From NCBI GenBank assembly GCA_003388505.1, contig QQVO01000004.1, positions 124,001 through 188,000 of the forward strand: a DNA stretch of 64,000 nt, read 5' to 3'. A program made the position numbers and the translations under genes. Below, piece after piece: positions 34,357 to 43,555 of the stretch; within the stretch, counting starts at the first letter, position 1, and each line of letters opens with the position of its first letter. The stretch is from Planctomycetota bacterium. Its GTDB lineage: Bacteria; Planctomycetota; Planctomycetia; Planctomycetales; Planctomycetaceae. Below the pieces are notes generated by a model that did no database searches, had not been told where the DNA came from, and saw only the letters and a program-made list of their open reading frames with translations.

Positions 34357-36549
34357 TTACGCCTGCCACATCTGCAAGTCGAAGTTGGCATGGGGAACCG
34401 TCAACTCGATTTCTCCCTCCGCCGGGGCCCGGTCAACGCTCTGCCCGTTGCGAATCAACTCGAGCGAGAACCGGATATGATCATTCTCAGCGACGCCGAG
34501 CACGGAGCGGGAAATCGCCAGTTCCAGCACATCCGCCGCAGCGACCTGTCCGCTGCCGGCCGGTGCAATCTCCCTGCCTCGACGCACAACGATCACAGGC
34601 GCAGCGTCCCGGGGAAGCTCAATCGTTGCTGTGACGTCATCCGGCTGATGAAACCGCACGAGAATTGCATCGAGCTCTGCCAACGTTTGATTGCCGGACG
34701 CACGCGCCGCTAGGTTGATGCAAAGGCGTTCCGCGTCGAATCCGAAACGCAATGCGCTGATCGCCCCTTCCGACACGCGCGTCATGGTGCCGCGCTCATT
34801 ACGCGGATCGTAATGGCCGGCGTTGAGCCATTCGAAGAACGTTTCTCGCCCATCGATGTTGACGTTCAACAAGGCGCGGGGCGTTGTGTGCAGCACACGG
34901 CGCACGACGCTCGTCACCGGTCGCAACAGCGTGTCCGGCGGCGCCTGTTCGAGCAACCGGTAGACGTTCTGCAAATGTTTGCGGAACAGTTGATCGAACA
35001 GCAGATCCTGCGCCGAGGAGTGGTCGTCGCCGAACCACCAGAACCAGTCGCTTCCTTCCGCGATATGAATCTCCCGCCACGCAGCCTCTACCTGCTTTAC
35101 GGAATATCCGCCCGCCGCCGTTTGCTCGATCAGAAACCGCCGCGTTTCGTGCAACAGATCCCAGGCGGTGCGGTCTTCCTCGTGGCCGATCCAGATCGCG
35201 AAGTTGTGCGAGATCCAGCTTCCGGCGAACAGGCGGGAGATGCGGTCTGCCGCAGGGAACGCCTGCAGATGGTCGATCATCCGGCAAGGGGCGATCCGCT
35301 TGTCGCTGACGGCGTCGCGATACAGCGTGCGGAGAAACTTCACCCCGCCGTCCGGGTAGTACTCCCAGCAGTTCTCGCCGTCGAGAATGATCGGAACGAG
35401 CGCCGGCCGGCCGGCGTTGTGCGGAGCCACCGCGTTTCCGATCGACGCGACTCGCCCGATGAGATCATTCGCGGCGGCCTGCGGATCGTTGCGCTGGTAG
35501 TGAAACCCGATCAGGTCGCTCAACCCGTGATCGCGAAACACGACCTGCAGCGCATTTTCACCGACGTCGACGTGCCAGGGACGATACAGCATTTCCGGAT
35601 GCCTGAGATGCCCGGCGGCGTCCCGCGACACGAAGCCGTCCGTCGAGTGCGAAAGAATCTCTTCATCGGTGGCGATCCAGCGGATTCCCGCCTGCGCTAT
35701 CGGTTCCACGAGGTCGTGCGACACAGAGCCTTCCGAGGGCCACATCCCCTGCGGGGCCGCGCCGAAGAGTTCGGTGTGAAACTCAACGGCCCGCTGAATC
35801 TGCACGCGGGCGTCTTCCGCGTACGATTCCAGGTAGGCCGGCAGCGGACAACCCGGCATCGCTTCCCGGGCGGACCGTTTGTCCCACAGGAGCGGCAGGA
35901 TCGGGTGGTAGAAAGGGGTTGTGGTGAGTTCCACCTGTCCGCCGGCGGCGAGTTCTCCGTGCAACGGGATGACGCGCCGGAGTGTCTCGAGTTGGCGGTC
36001 GAGCAGCCACAGCTTCTCGTCTTCGCTCCACCCCCTGCCCTTCTCTCGAAACGCCGCCAGCTCAGAGTCCTCTTCAAAGAGGAGGGGGTGCATCCAAGTC
36101 AGGTTGAACCAGACCTGCAGGTCGCGCAAGTCAGACGTCGAGAACTTTCGAATCGCTTTCTCACCGCGATCGGTCTGCGGCAGACGTTTCGCATGCAGTT
36201 CAAGGTAGCGCGGATAAGGGCGAATCATGCATTCGACGTTCGCCATGTAGAAGCTGTCGATCAGGAAGACCGCATCCTCTGCGGACAGAGCGTCCGCCGA
36301 CATTCGTGACACGTCGAGGTGCCGGTCGCTCCCCCGCCGCTCCGTGTACCTGAGGATCTGGTCCAGCAGGCTCGGTACGAGGTTGATCGTGCAGCGAAAC
36401 TCCGGAACCTCCTTGATGTGCAGCGCCATTCCGATGTAGTCCTTCACACCGTGCAGGCGGACCCAGGGAAACAGCGTCTGTCCCGAAACGTCGTCCGGAT
36501 AGTAGGGCTGATGTTGATGCCAGAAGAGGGCCAGAGAAGCGGGGGGCAT
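34357..36549 (-). CDS. Glycoside hydrolase family 57 protein
   Basis: 730 residues. GH57 features: the N-terminal LALFWHQHQPYYPDDVSGQT (HQP motif), the GMWPSEGSVSHDLVEPIAQA and GIRWIATDEEILS blocks, and the DGENCWEYYPDGGVKFLRTL region that includes acidic residues of the active site. The last 170 residues form a beta-rich domain. GH57 includes alpha-amylase, 4-alpha-glucanotransferase and branching enzyme; which activity applies cannot be decided from motifs alone. It lies upstream of nothing else on its strand, and glgA is the preceding leftward gene (131 bp), so a glycogen-metabolism pair is likely. Confidence 0.85.
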   Translation of the reverse strand: MPPASLALFWHQHQPYYPDDVSGQTLFPWVRLHGVKDYIGMALHIKEVPEFRCTINLVPSLLDQILRYTERRGSDRHLDVSRMSADALSAEDAVFLIDSFYMANVECMIRPYPRYLELHAKRLPQTDRGEKAIRKFSTSDLRDLQVWFNLTWMHPLLFEEDSELAAFREKGRGWSEDEKLWLLDRQLETLRRVIPLHGELAAGGQVELTTTPFYHPILPLLWDKRSAREAMPGCPLPAYLESYAEDARVQIQRAVEFHTELFGAAPQGMWPSEGSVSHDLVEPIAQAGIRWIATDEEILSHSTDGFVSRDAAGHLRHPEMLYRPWHVDVGENALQVVFRDHGLSDLIGFHYQRNDPQAAANDLIGRVASIGNAVAPHNAGRPALVPIILDGENCWEYYPDGGVKFLRTLYRDAVSDKRIAPCRMIDHLQAFPAADRISRLFAGSWISHNFAIWIGHEEDRTAWDLLHETRRFLIEQTAAGGYSVKQVEAAWREIHIAEGSDWFWWFGDDHSSAQDLLFDQLFRKHLQNVYRLLEQAPPDTLLRPVTSVVRRVLHTTPRALLNVNIDGRETFFEWLNAGHYDPRNERGTMTRVSEGAISALRFGFDAERLCINLAARASGNQTLAELDAILVRFHQPDDVTATIELPRDAAPVIVVRRGREIAPAGSGQVAAADVLELAISRSVLGVAENDHIRFSLELIRNGQSVDRAPAEGEIELTVPHANFDLQMWQA

Positions 36550-36680
36550 AGGCGGTTTTCAATCGAAGGAAACGCAATCCATGCTCAACCGAGGCCGCGC
36601 GAGATCGGCCGCACCGGCAAGACCTCTCGGCCCGGCGTCGCACGCGGCACTGCGGTCGCCGCCGATCGACGCTGGTCGCG

Positions 36681-38153
36681 TCAGTCCGGCAACTTTTCCA
36701 AAGCGCCGCGGTACACGTCAAGGTACTCGGCCGCGCTCCGCTCCCAGGAGCAGTCCCGTTTCATCCCCGCCTCCACCACGGACTGCCGGGTCGGCCGCGC
36801 GTCGTACAGCCTCAGCGACTCCCGGATCTTGCCTGCGAACGGTCCCGCGGCGTAGTCATGGAAAACGAAACCGGTCGCCCGGCCGTGCATGAGATTCGGG
36901 CCGCTGGCGTCGACGACTGAATCGGCCAGGCCCCCGACGGCGTGCACGATCGGGATCGTCCCGTACGCCATGCTGTACTGCTGATTGAGACCGCACGGCT
37001 CAAAACGGCTCGGCATCAGATAGATGTCGGCCCCGGCCTCAATGCGATGCGCCAACTGTTCGTCAAATCCGATGACGGCGGAGACTTTGTCCGGAGCCCG
37101 CAGCGCGAGCGAACGGACAAGCTGCTCGCAGTGCGCTTCGCCGGTCCCCAGAAACGCGATCTGCACGTCGTTTCGCAGAAAGTCGTCGGCGACGTCCGCG
37201 ATCAGATCGAGGCCCTTCTGGTCTGTTAACCGCGAGATCATCCCGAACAGCGGAACGTCCGGCCGCTCGGGCAAACCGGATTCTCGCTGCAATTCCCGCT
37301 TGCAGGCCGCCTTGCCCGCTTTCCACGATCCTGCGGAATATCGCTGCGGAATGTGCCGATCGACTGACGGGTTCCACTCGCTCGTGTCGACTCCGTTCAG
37401 GATGCCCACGAGATCTTCCGACCTGGAGGCGAGCACCGTATCCAGGCCGCATCCGAACTCCGGCTGGCAGATTTCCCGCGCATAAGTCGGACTGACCGTC
37501 GTTACCTTCTGCGCGAACACAATCCCCGTCTTCAGGAGGTTCAGATCTCCCCAGAATTCCATCTGCAGCCAATTAAAGTACTTCCAGTCCAGCCCGGTGT
37601 ACTTCATGCACCAGCCTGGAAAACGGCCCTGGAAAGCCAGGTTGTGCACCGTGATGATCGACGCTGTTTTTGAAAACGTCGGCGTTTGACGGTACTTGGC
37701 TTCCAGCAGCGCCGGGATCAAACCGGTCTGCCAGTCATTCGCGTGGATCACGTCCGGCGAAAGTTCCAGCTTCCGCGCCGCCTCCATCACGGCTCGGCTG
37801 AAAAACGCATACCGCTCGCAGTTGTCGCCGTAGTCGACGCCCGATTCGGTGTAGAGACCGCCGCGATCGAAATACGCCGGCTGATCGATCAGCAAGACGT
37901 CGACCGGCGTATTGGCGAGTCGGGCCCGCCATATTTCCGCCGAGACGTCGCGTTCATCCATGCGGATGGAAACTGAAGTTCCCGTCTCCTCGACGGGAAT
38001 CTCCGCAGGCACAAACCGGCGATGATACGGCAGCACCAGCGTGACTTCGTGGCCGAGGTCGCCCAGAGACCGGGCGAGCCCCGTCGCCACGTCCGCCAGC
38101 CCTCCCGTCTTTGCGAAGGGGACGGCTTCAGACGTGGCGATCAAAATCCGCAT
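36681..38153 (-). CDS. glgA: Glycogen synthase (ADP-glucose)
   Basis: 490 residues. Starts MRILIATSEAVPFAKTGGLA, with the K-T-G-G-L ADP-glucose-binding motif of the GT5 family. Further marks are FHANDWQTGLIP-type (VIHANDWQTGLIPALLEAKY), VHNLAFQGRFPG, GILNGVDTSEWNPSVD, the GT-B C-terminal block GADIYLMPSRFEPCGLNQQY and YGTIPIVHAVGGLADSV. It elongates alpha-1,4-glucan from ADP-glucose in the cytoplasm. It is placed before the GH57 gene on the same strand. Confidence 0.95.
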   Translation of the reverse strand: MRILIATSEAVPFAKTGGLADVATGLARSLGDLGHEVTLVLPYHRRFVPAEIPVEETGTSVSIRMDERDVSAEIWRARLANTPVDVLLIDQPAYFDRGGLYTESGVDYGDNCERYAFFSRAVMEAARKLELSPDVIHANDWQTGLIPALLEAKYRQTPTFSKTASIITVHNLAFQGRFPGWCMKYTGLDWKYFNWLQMEFWGDLNLLKTGIVFAQKVTTVSPTYAREICQPEFGCGLDTVLASRSEDLVGILNGVDTSEWNPSVDRHIPQRYSAGSWKAGKAACKRELQRESGLPERPDVPLFGMISRLTDQKGLDLIADVADDFLRNDVQIAFLGTGEAHCEQLVRSLALRAPDKVSAVIGFDEQLAHRIEAGADIYLMPSRFEPCGLNQQYSMAYGTIPIVHAVGGLADSVVDASGPNLMHGRATGFVFHDYAAGPFAGKIRESLRLYDARPTRQSVVEAGMKRDCSWERSAAEYLDVYRGALEKLPD

Positions 38154-38591
38154 GGAGGCTGGACTTCCGGTTGAGATCGGCCGCTGGGGAGCGGTCGCAT
38201 GGTAGGAACAAAACGCCGTTGCTCGTCGGCTCGGTGAACGCCGGTGGCATAGATCGAATCGCCGCGGGGCGGAATGCCGACGCTGAACACCTGCAAATTA
38301 CAGGCTATTCGGCAGTCTGCCAATCGAGCCCGATGAAATTGGCGTGAATAATGAGAAAGGACGGCGCGCTTCCGTCGTAGACGGCAGACCTGGCATAGAT
38401 TGAACCGCCGCCGCGTTGCGCAAGAAAACACCGGTGCGAGAAAGTCCCACACCGGTGTCCGACATAGCGCTTTGCAAATCAGTGTTGGCGATCTGTCTCG
38501 CGCTCGCGAATTCTCGTCCTCGGCAGTCCAAACACCGCTCGACGCGGACACATGGGAGAGCAATTTGCTCTGGTTGGATCAAGCCAGCAAA
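38154..38591. other. 438-bp intergenic region
   Basis: Between the leftward EF-hand gene and leftward glgA. It carries repeat B copy 1 (38464-38571). The remaining 300 bp presumably hold the glgA promoter; an AT-rich patch at 38330-38360 (AAATTGGCGTGAATAATGAG) is the best candidate. No coding frame is credible. Confidence 0.5.
38464..38571 (+). repeat. Dispersed repeat family B, copy 1
   Basis: Nearly identical to 44551-44652 from ATAGCGCTTTGCAAATCAGT through CCAAACACCGCTCGACGCGG to the closing hairpin AGAGCAA-t-TTGCTCT. It differs mainly by a 6-base insertion in the centre. The inner stem is CTGTC/GGCAG here, keeping pairing by a G-U, versus CTGTC/GACAG in the other copy. It starts 21 bp past the EF-hand stop codon. 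Confidence 0.82.
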
Positions 38592-39215
38592 TCAAACCGC
38601 GTCCGAATCACGTTCGACCTCTCGTTCGGGCCGATCGCCGTCGCGCTCTCCGCGCCGGTCCCCTTCCCGCGGCGGCCGGTCGCCATCACGCGGACGGTCT
38701 CCCTCTCGCGGCGGTCGTTCTCCGTCGCGCGGGCGGTCCCCTTCCCGGCGACGTCGATCGCCGTCACGGGGCGGACGCCGGCCTTCACGATCTCCCCGCT
38801 CAGGACGCAGTTCATCCCGCGTGAGTTTGCCGTCGCCGTTCTTGTCGAGCGCCTTCAGCGACGTGGCAGCCTGCTCAATCTCCTCTGCCGAGATCTCGCC
38901 GTCCTTGTTCAGGTCCAGTGCCCCGACGAGGGGAGGCGCAGGCCGGGGACGGTCGCCTTCCCGGCGCCGCCGATCACCGTCTCGCGGCCGATCCCCTTCA
39001 CGGGGCCGGTCTCCCTCGCGCTCCGGTCGGTCGCCGTCGCGAGGGCGATCGCGATCGCGTCGTCGTTCTCTCTCTCCCGGCCGGTCGCCGTCCTCGCGCT
39101 CTGCGCGCGGACGATCACGCTCTTCACGCTCAGCCGGTTCATCGTCGGCAAGCAGTCCGCCGCCGAACCAGACACAGATTCCGGTCAGGACGAGTCCCAG
39201 TGTCCACTTTTTCAT
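38592..39215 (-). CDS. Exported EF-hand protein with Arg/Asp/Pro-rich repeats
   Basis: 207 residues from the ATG at 39215, with AGGA eight bases upstream. A signal peptide (TLGLVLTGICVWFGGGLLA) is followed by about 65 residues of short degenerate repeats around GDRPRDGDR/REGDRP. Two EF-hand loops come next (DLNKDGEISAEE and DKNGDGKLTRDEL), then about 75 more residues of the same repeats. The EF-hands have the standard D-x-N/D-x-D-G spacing and should bind calcium. The flanks have extreme mixed charge and are surely disordered. Planctomycetes encode many exported EF-hand proteins, but these flanks are unusual. Function unknown. Confidence 0.82.
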   Translation of the reverse strand: MKKWTLGLVLTGICVWFGGGLLADDEPAEREERDRPRAEREDGDRPGERERRRDRDRPRDGDRPEREGDRPREGDRPRDGDRRRREGDRPRPAPPLVGALDLNKDGEISAEEIEQAATSLKALDKNGDGKLTRDELRPERGDREGRRPPRDGDRRRREGDRPRDGERPPREGDRPRDGDRPPREGDRRGERDGDRPEREVERDSDAV

Positions 39216-39395
39216 GTTCAATTCCTCGCTTGTTTTCAGGAGCGCTGTCACTGCAGCGACGGTGCCTCTCGGCCATTAAACCGGCCGCGACTGGTTCGGT
39301 TTCGGTCATTTTCGCGATTCGTGCAGAAACAGCAAATCTGCCGCTGCCGTGGCGAGAATTTCGTGAGACCCGCAACTCAAACCGACCGGTCTCCC

Positions 39396-40454
39396 TCAGA
39401 GCATCAGCATGCAATCCCCGTAACTGTAGAACCGGTATCGTTCGCCAATCGCGGATTTGTACGCCTGCATGACAAGGTCGCGGCCGGCGAATGCGCAAAC
39501 CAGCATCAGCAGCGTCGAGCGGGGAAGGTGGAAGTTGGTCAACAACCCGTCGACGACGCGAAACTCGTACGGCGGGCGAATGAAGATGTCGGTCTCTCCG
39601 CTCCACTCCCGGACCGGTCCCGAGGCGGCCACCGTCTCCAGCGTTCGCACGCAGGTTGTCCCGACCGCGATCACCCGCCCCCCGGTCGCCTTGCACGCTT
39701 GGATCGCTTCGGCGGCAGCCTTCGGAAGTTCACACCATTCCGAGTGCATCGCGTGCTCGGAGGTCCGGACGGTCTTCACCGGTCGAAACGTGCCGAGACC
39801 CACGTGCAGTGTCAGTCGTGCGATCGCCGCACCCTGCTTCCGGCACGAATTCAACAAGTCTTCGCTAAAATGCAACCCGGCCGTAGGCGCCGCAATCGCG
39901 CCCGGACTGCGGGCGAACACCGTCTGATAGCGATCCCTGTCCTCCGGTTTTGGCCGTCTCCGCTCGATGTACGGAGGCAACGGAACGCCGCCGAACCGGT
40001 CGAGCAGCACCAACGGATCATCGGCAGAGTCCGGCGCAACGAGCCATTCGCCGTCATCGAGCTTCTCCACGAGCCTCAATTCCAGAGAATCGTCCGCCGC
40101 ATCCGGTCCAGAAATGGTCAGGGTCTCGCCGGCTTGCAGCCGTCCCCGCGTCTGACCGATGATCCGCCAGTCGCCCGTCCCGGTCGCACCGAGAAACAGC
40201 CCCTCCCATTTCCCTCCGGTGGCGGTGCGGACGCCGCGCAGTGCGGCGGGGATCACCCGCGTTTCATTGAGCACCAGCACGTCATCTGGACGCAGCAGCG
40301 CAGGCAGGTCCGTTACGCTGCGGTGCGCGATATCGCCCGTCGTGCGGTCCACCGTCATCATCCGCGACGCGTCCCGTCGTTCGAGCGGAACGTCTGCGAT
40401 CAGTTCCGGCGGAAGCCGGTAGTCGTATGTGCTGACAAGGTCGAAATCACTCAT
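39396..40454 (-). CDS. queA: S-adenosylmethionine:tRNA ribosyltransferase-isomerase
   Basis: 352 residues from the ATG at 40454. Family blocks: YDYRLPPELIADVPLERRDA, LRPDDVLVLNETRVIPAALR, SPGAIAAPTAGLHFSEDLL, LTLHVGLGTFRPV, GTTCVRTLE, TNFHLPRSTLLMLVCAFAG and the C-terminal YRFYSYGDCMLM. It makes epoxyqueuosine in tRNA from preQ1-tRNA and SAM. No other queuosine genes are near. It is divergent from polA across 264 bp that contain two perfect hairpins (40470-40535). Confidence 0.95.
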   Translation of the reverse strand: MSDFDLVSTYDYRLPPELIADVPLERRDASRMMTVDRTTGDIAHRSVTDLPALLRPDDVLVLNETRVIPAALRGVRTATGGKWEGLFLGATGTGDWRIIGQTRGRLQAGETLTISGPDAADDSLELRLVEKLDDGEWLVAPDSADDPLVLLDRFGGVPLPPYIERRRPKPEDRDRYQTVFARSPGAIAAPTAGLHFSEDLLNSCRKQGAAIARLTLHVGLGTFRPVKTVRTSEHAMHSEWCELPKAAAEAIQACKATGGRVIAVGTTCVRTLETVAASGPVREWSGETDIFIRPPYEFRVVDGLLTNFHLPRSTLLMLVCAFAGRDLVMQAYKSAIGERYRFYSYGDCMLML

Positions 40455-40469
40455 GCCCGGTAACGATGT

Positions 40470-40535
40470 CAGCCCGATGACCGGGCTGCAAGCCATGCGC
40501 CTCGCCCGCCGGCAGTAGGGTCCGCTCTGCGGACC
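40470..40535. repeat. Two perfect hairpins upstream of queA
   Basis: CAGCCCG-atgac-CGGGCTG (40470-40488) and GGTCCGC-tct-GCGGACC (40519-40535) are exact stems of seven base pairs. They lie 15-80 bases upstream of the queA start on its template side and could be REP-like repeats or leader structures. No T-run follows. Confidence 0.55.
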
Positions 40536-40718
40536 ACCCGCGAAACACAGAATCCGGTCCGCGAAGTATCTTCATGTCCCCTCTCCCCCCCTTGTCCCCG
40601 CAGGCGGCAATCGGCAACATGCAGCCTGCGTGACGCACCGCGTCGCCGCACCGGTCGCTTCGCTCTCGTGCAGACGATGATGACCGCAACGTCGCACAGA
40701 CTGCTCAAGCCCCCACAG

Positions 40719-43409
40719 ATGCCCGACACCCTCTATCTCGTTGATACGTTCTCGCTGATCTTTCAGGTCTACCACGCCATCCGGCAGCCGATGCAGGGAG
40801 TGCGCGGCCAGCCGACCAACGCCGTCTTCGGATTCACCGGCGACCTGCAACATCTGATCAACGAGAAACGACCGACGCACCTCATCTGCGCCATCGACTC
40901 CGAAGGGCCGGGGGAGCGAAACGAGATCTATCCGGAGTACAAGGCCAACCGCTCCGAGATGCCGGACGATCTCAGGCCGCAAATTCCCATGATTGTCGAC
41001 GTCATCGAAGGCTACCGCGTGCCGGTCGTCGGATATCCCGGTTGGGAAGCCGACGACGTGATCGCCACCATCGCGCGACAGGCGGCCGAAGCCGGCATGG
41101 ACGTGCGGATCGTCACCAACGACAAAGACGCGCGGCAGTTGATCGGGCCCCGCGTCAGTCTGTACAGCATTCGCAAACGCCGGTTCATGAACGAGGAAGA
41201 ACTCCGGGAGGATTGGGGCATCCGTCCCGATCAGGTCGTGGACTTTCAGTCACTGGTCGGCGACAGCGTCGACAACGTTCCCGGCGTGCCGTTGGTCGGT
41301 CCCAAGAAGGCCGGCAATCTCCTGAATCAGTTCGGCAAGCTCGAGGAAGTTCTGGCGCACGCCGACGAAGCGCCCGGAAAGAAGCTGTCCGAGAATCTGA
41401 AGAAATTCGCCGATCAGGCGCTGACCAGCCGGGAACTCGTCCGGCTGAAGAACGACCTCCCCATCCCGATCGACTGGGACGCCGCCCGCCTGAAGGAGCC
41501 CGACCGGGAGCGGCTGCTGGAACTGTTTTCCGACTTCGGCTTCAGGCGCTACACCGACGATCTCCGCGCACAACTGGCGGACGCTGATCCGGATCGACCC
41601 GAAGAAGCCGAACGAACGTGGTCAAACGTCACCACAAAGCAGCAGTTCAAGAAGTTCCTCTCAGAACTCTCGGAGCAGTCCACATATTGCGTCGATCTCG
41701 AAACGACCAGCTTGAACCCGCTCCAGGCGGACATTGTCGGCTGGGCCTTCTGCTGGGAGTCGGGCAAATCGTATTACCTGCCGGTCGCCGGGCCGGAAGG
41801 CAGCGCCACGTTGGACGCCGACGAAGTTCTCAGCGCCCTCAAGCCGATTCTGGAAGACCCGCAGCGCGAGATCGTCAACCAGAACATCAAGTACGACATG
41901 TTGGTTCTGCGTCGAGCGGGCGTCCGCATCGGCCGCATCGGCGTCGATCCGATGGTCGGCGACTACCTGCTCGACGCCGGCGCCCGCAGTCACGGTCTCG
42001 ACGATCTGGCCAAACGGTATCTGCAACACGAGATGATTCCGATCAGCGATCTGATCGGGAAAGGCAAACAGCAGTTGAAGATGTTCGAGGTCGACGTCGA
42101 CCGCGCCGCCGAATACGCATCAGAAGACGCAGACATCGCCTGGCAACTGGCGGAGATTATCCGCGGCAGGCTGGACGACGAAGGACTGTGGGAACTGTAC
42201 CGCGACCTCGAAGGACCACTCATCCCGGTCCTGGCCGAGATGGAGTTCACCGGGGTCAGAGTCGACGTCGACGAGTTGAAGCGGCAGAGCGTGGACGTCT
42301 CCTCCCGGCTCGACGCTCTCATGCACGAGATCTACGAGATCGCCGGACGCGAGTTCAACATCGCCTCTCCCAAGCAACTTGGAACTATTCTCTTCGATGA
42401 ACTCGGATTGCCCGTCCTCAAGCGAACCAAGACCGGAGCCAGCACAGCCGAGGACGTCCTCGAACGGCTCGCGCTCCAGCACCCCCTGCCCGCCAAAGTC
42501 ATCCAGCACCGCCAACTCGCCAAGCTGAAGGGAACCTACCTCGACGCGCTCCCCGAACTGGTCAATCCCGAGACGGGCAAGCTCCATACGTCTTTCAGCC
42601 AGGTGACGGCCGCGACCGGACGGCTCAGTTCCAGCGACCCGAACCTTCAGAACATCCCCATCCGCCGGGAGGAAGGACGACGCATCCGGCGGGCGTTCAT
42701 CCCCTCCGAACCAGGTTGGAAACTGGTCTGCGCCGACTACTCGCAGATCGAACTGCGAATGCTGGCCCACTTCAGCCAGGATCCGGCCCTCGTCGAGGCC
42801 TTTGCACAGAATGTCGACATTCACGCCGCCGTCGCAGCCGAGGTGTACGGGGTCGCGCCCGGCGACGTCGATGCCGACATGCGGCGCGTCGCCAAAGCGG
42901 TCAACTTCGGCGTCATTTACGGACAAACCGCCTACGGCCTGGCAGCGGCGCTGGGGATTCCCCAGGAGGAAGCGGCCGGCTTCATCGGTGATTACTTTCA
43001 GAAATACGCCGGAGTCACCGCCTTTATCGAGCAGACCCTGGAAGAGTGCCGTCAGCGCGGCTATGCCAGGACGATCCTCGGCCGCCGTCGTGAGATCACC
43101 GGAATCCGCAGCGACCGGCCGGAGAACCTGAATCTCCCCGAACGCACCGCCGTCAATACCGTGCTTCAGGGATCGGCAGCCGATCTGATCAAGAAAGCCA
43201 TGATCGGCGTCCATCACCGGATTGCCGAGGAGAATCACCCCGCTCGCATGCTGCTGCAGATCCACGATGAACTGGTGTTCGAAGTTCCCGAAGACAACGT
43301 CGAATCGATCATCGCCCTCGCCCGGGAAGAAATGACCACGGCGGTCCTGTTGAAAGTCCCGCTCGTGGTGGACGTCAAATCAGGCGACAACTGGCTCGAC
43401 GCCGAGTAA
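40719..43409 (+). CDS. polA: DNA polymerase I
   Basis: 896 residues from the ATG at 40719 (MPDTLYLVDTFSLIFQVYHA), the position where family members start; the frame extends to 40668. The 5'-3' exonuclease domain includes GWEADDVIATIA and SLVGDSVDNVPGVPLVGPKK. The 3'-5' exonuclease domain keeps the acidic pair in YCVDLETTSLNP and NQNIKYDM, so proofreading looks intact. The polymerase domain has motif A VCADYSQIELRMLAHFS, motif B RRVAKAVNFGVIYGQTAYGL and motif C LLQIHDELVFEVPE. It works in Okazaki fragment processing and repair. Confidence 0.96.
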   Translation: MPDTLYLVDTFSLIFQVYHAIRQPMQGVRGQPTNAVFGFTGDLQHLINEKRPTHLICAIDSEGPGERNEIYPEYKANRSEMPDDLRPQIPMIVDVIEGYRVPVVGYPGWEADDVIATIARQAAEAGMDVRIVTNDKDARQLIGPRVSLYSIRKRRFMNEEELREDWGIRPDQVVDFQSLVGDSVDNVPGVPLVGPKKAGNLLNQFGKLEEVLAHADEAPGKKLSENLKKFADQALTSRELVRLKNDLPIPIDWDAARLKEPDRERLLELFSDFGFRRYTDDLRAQLADADPDRPEEAERTWSNVTTKQQFKKFLSELSEQSTYCVDLETTSLNPLQADIVGWAFCWESGKSYYLPVAGPEGSATLDADEVLSALKPILEDPQREIVNQNIKYDMLVLRRAGVRIGRIGVDPMVGDYLLDAGARSHGLDDLAKRYLQHEMIPISDLIGKGKQQLKMFEVDVDRAAEYASEDADIAWQLAEIIRGRLDDEGLWELYRDLEGPLIPVLAEMEFTGVRVDVDELKRQSVDVSSRLDALMHEIYEIAGREFNIASPKQLGTILFDELGLPVLKRTKTGASTAEDVLERLALQHPLPAKVIQHRQLAKLKGTYLDALPELVNPETGKLHTSFSQVTAATGRLSSSDPNLQNIPIRREEGRRIRRAFIPSEPGWKLVCADYSQIELRMLAHFSQDPALVEAFAQNVDIHAAVAAEVYGVAPGDVDADMRRVAKAVNFGVIYGQTAYGLAAALGIPQEEAAGFIGDYFQKYAGVTAFIEQTLEECRQRGYARTILGRRREITGIRSDRPENLNLPERTAVNTVLQGSAADLIKKAMIGVHHRIAEENHPARMLLQIHDELVFEVPEDNVESIIALAREEMTTAVLLKVPLVVDVKSGDNWLDAE

Positions 43410-43437
43410 ACAGGACCACACGCTGTCCTGAGTAATC

Positions 43438-43484
43438 CTCGTTCCCAGACTCATCGTCGTTCCCAAACTTCCGTTCGGGAAGGC
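43438..43484. repeat. Remnant of a CGTTCCCA-type palindromic repeat
   Basis: The units CTCGTTCCCAGACTC and CGTTCCCAAACTTCCGTTCG followed by GGGAA form a short imperfect palindrome. I recognise the CTCGTTCCCA...CTGGGAACG pattern as a dispersed repeat of many bacterial genomes; this would be a decayed copy. It sits between polA and the dehydrogenase gene. Confidence 0.5.
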
Positions 43485-43555
43485 GCTTCAAGCAGTTCAA
43501 TAGACTTCCGCAAAAACACAAAACCGATTGTTCGCAGGACGAGAAAGAAGACCGC

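Noticed and set aside
38592-39251. CRISPR-like array in the EF-hand gene region
   Set aside because: The short near-repeats are in frame, degenerate and coding (Arg/Asp/Pro units), with no spacer-repeat regularity.
38400-40463. A 687-codon + strand frame over the EF-hand and queA genes
   Set aside because: Starts in repeat B, runs antisense to two well-supported genes, and has no recognisable domain.
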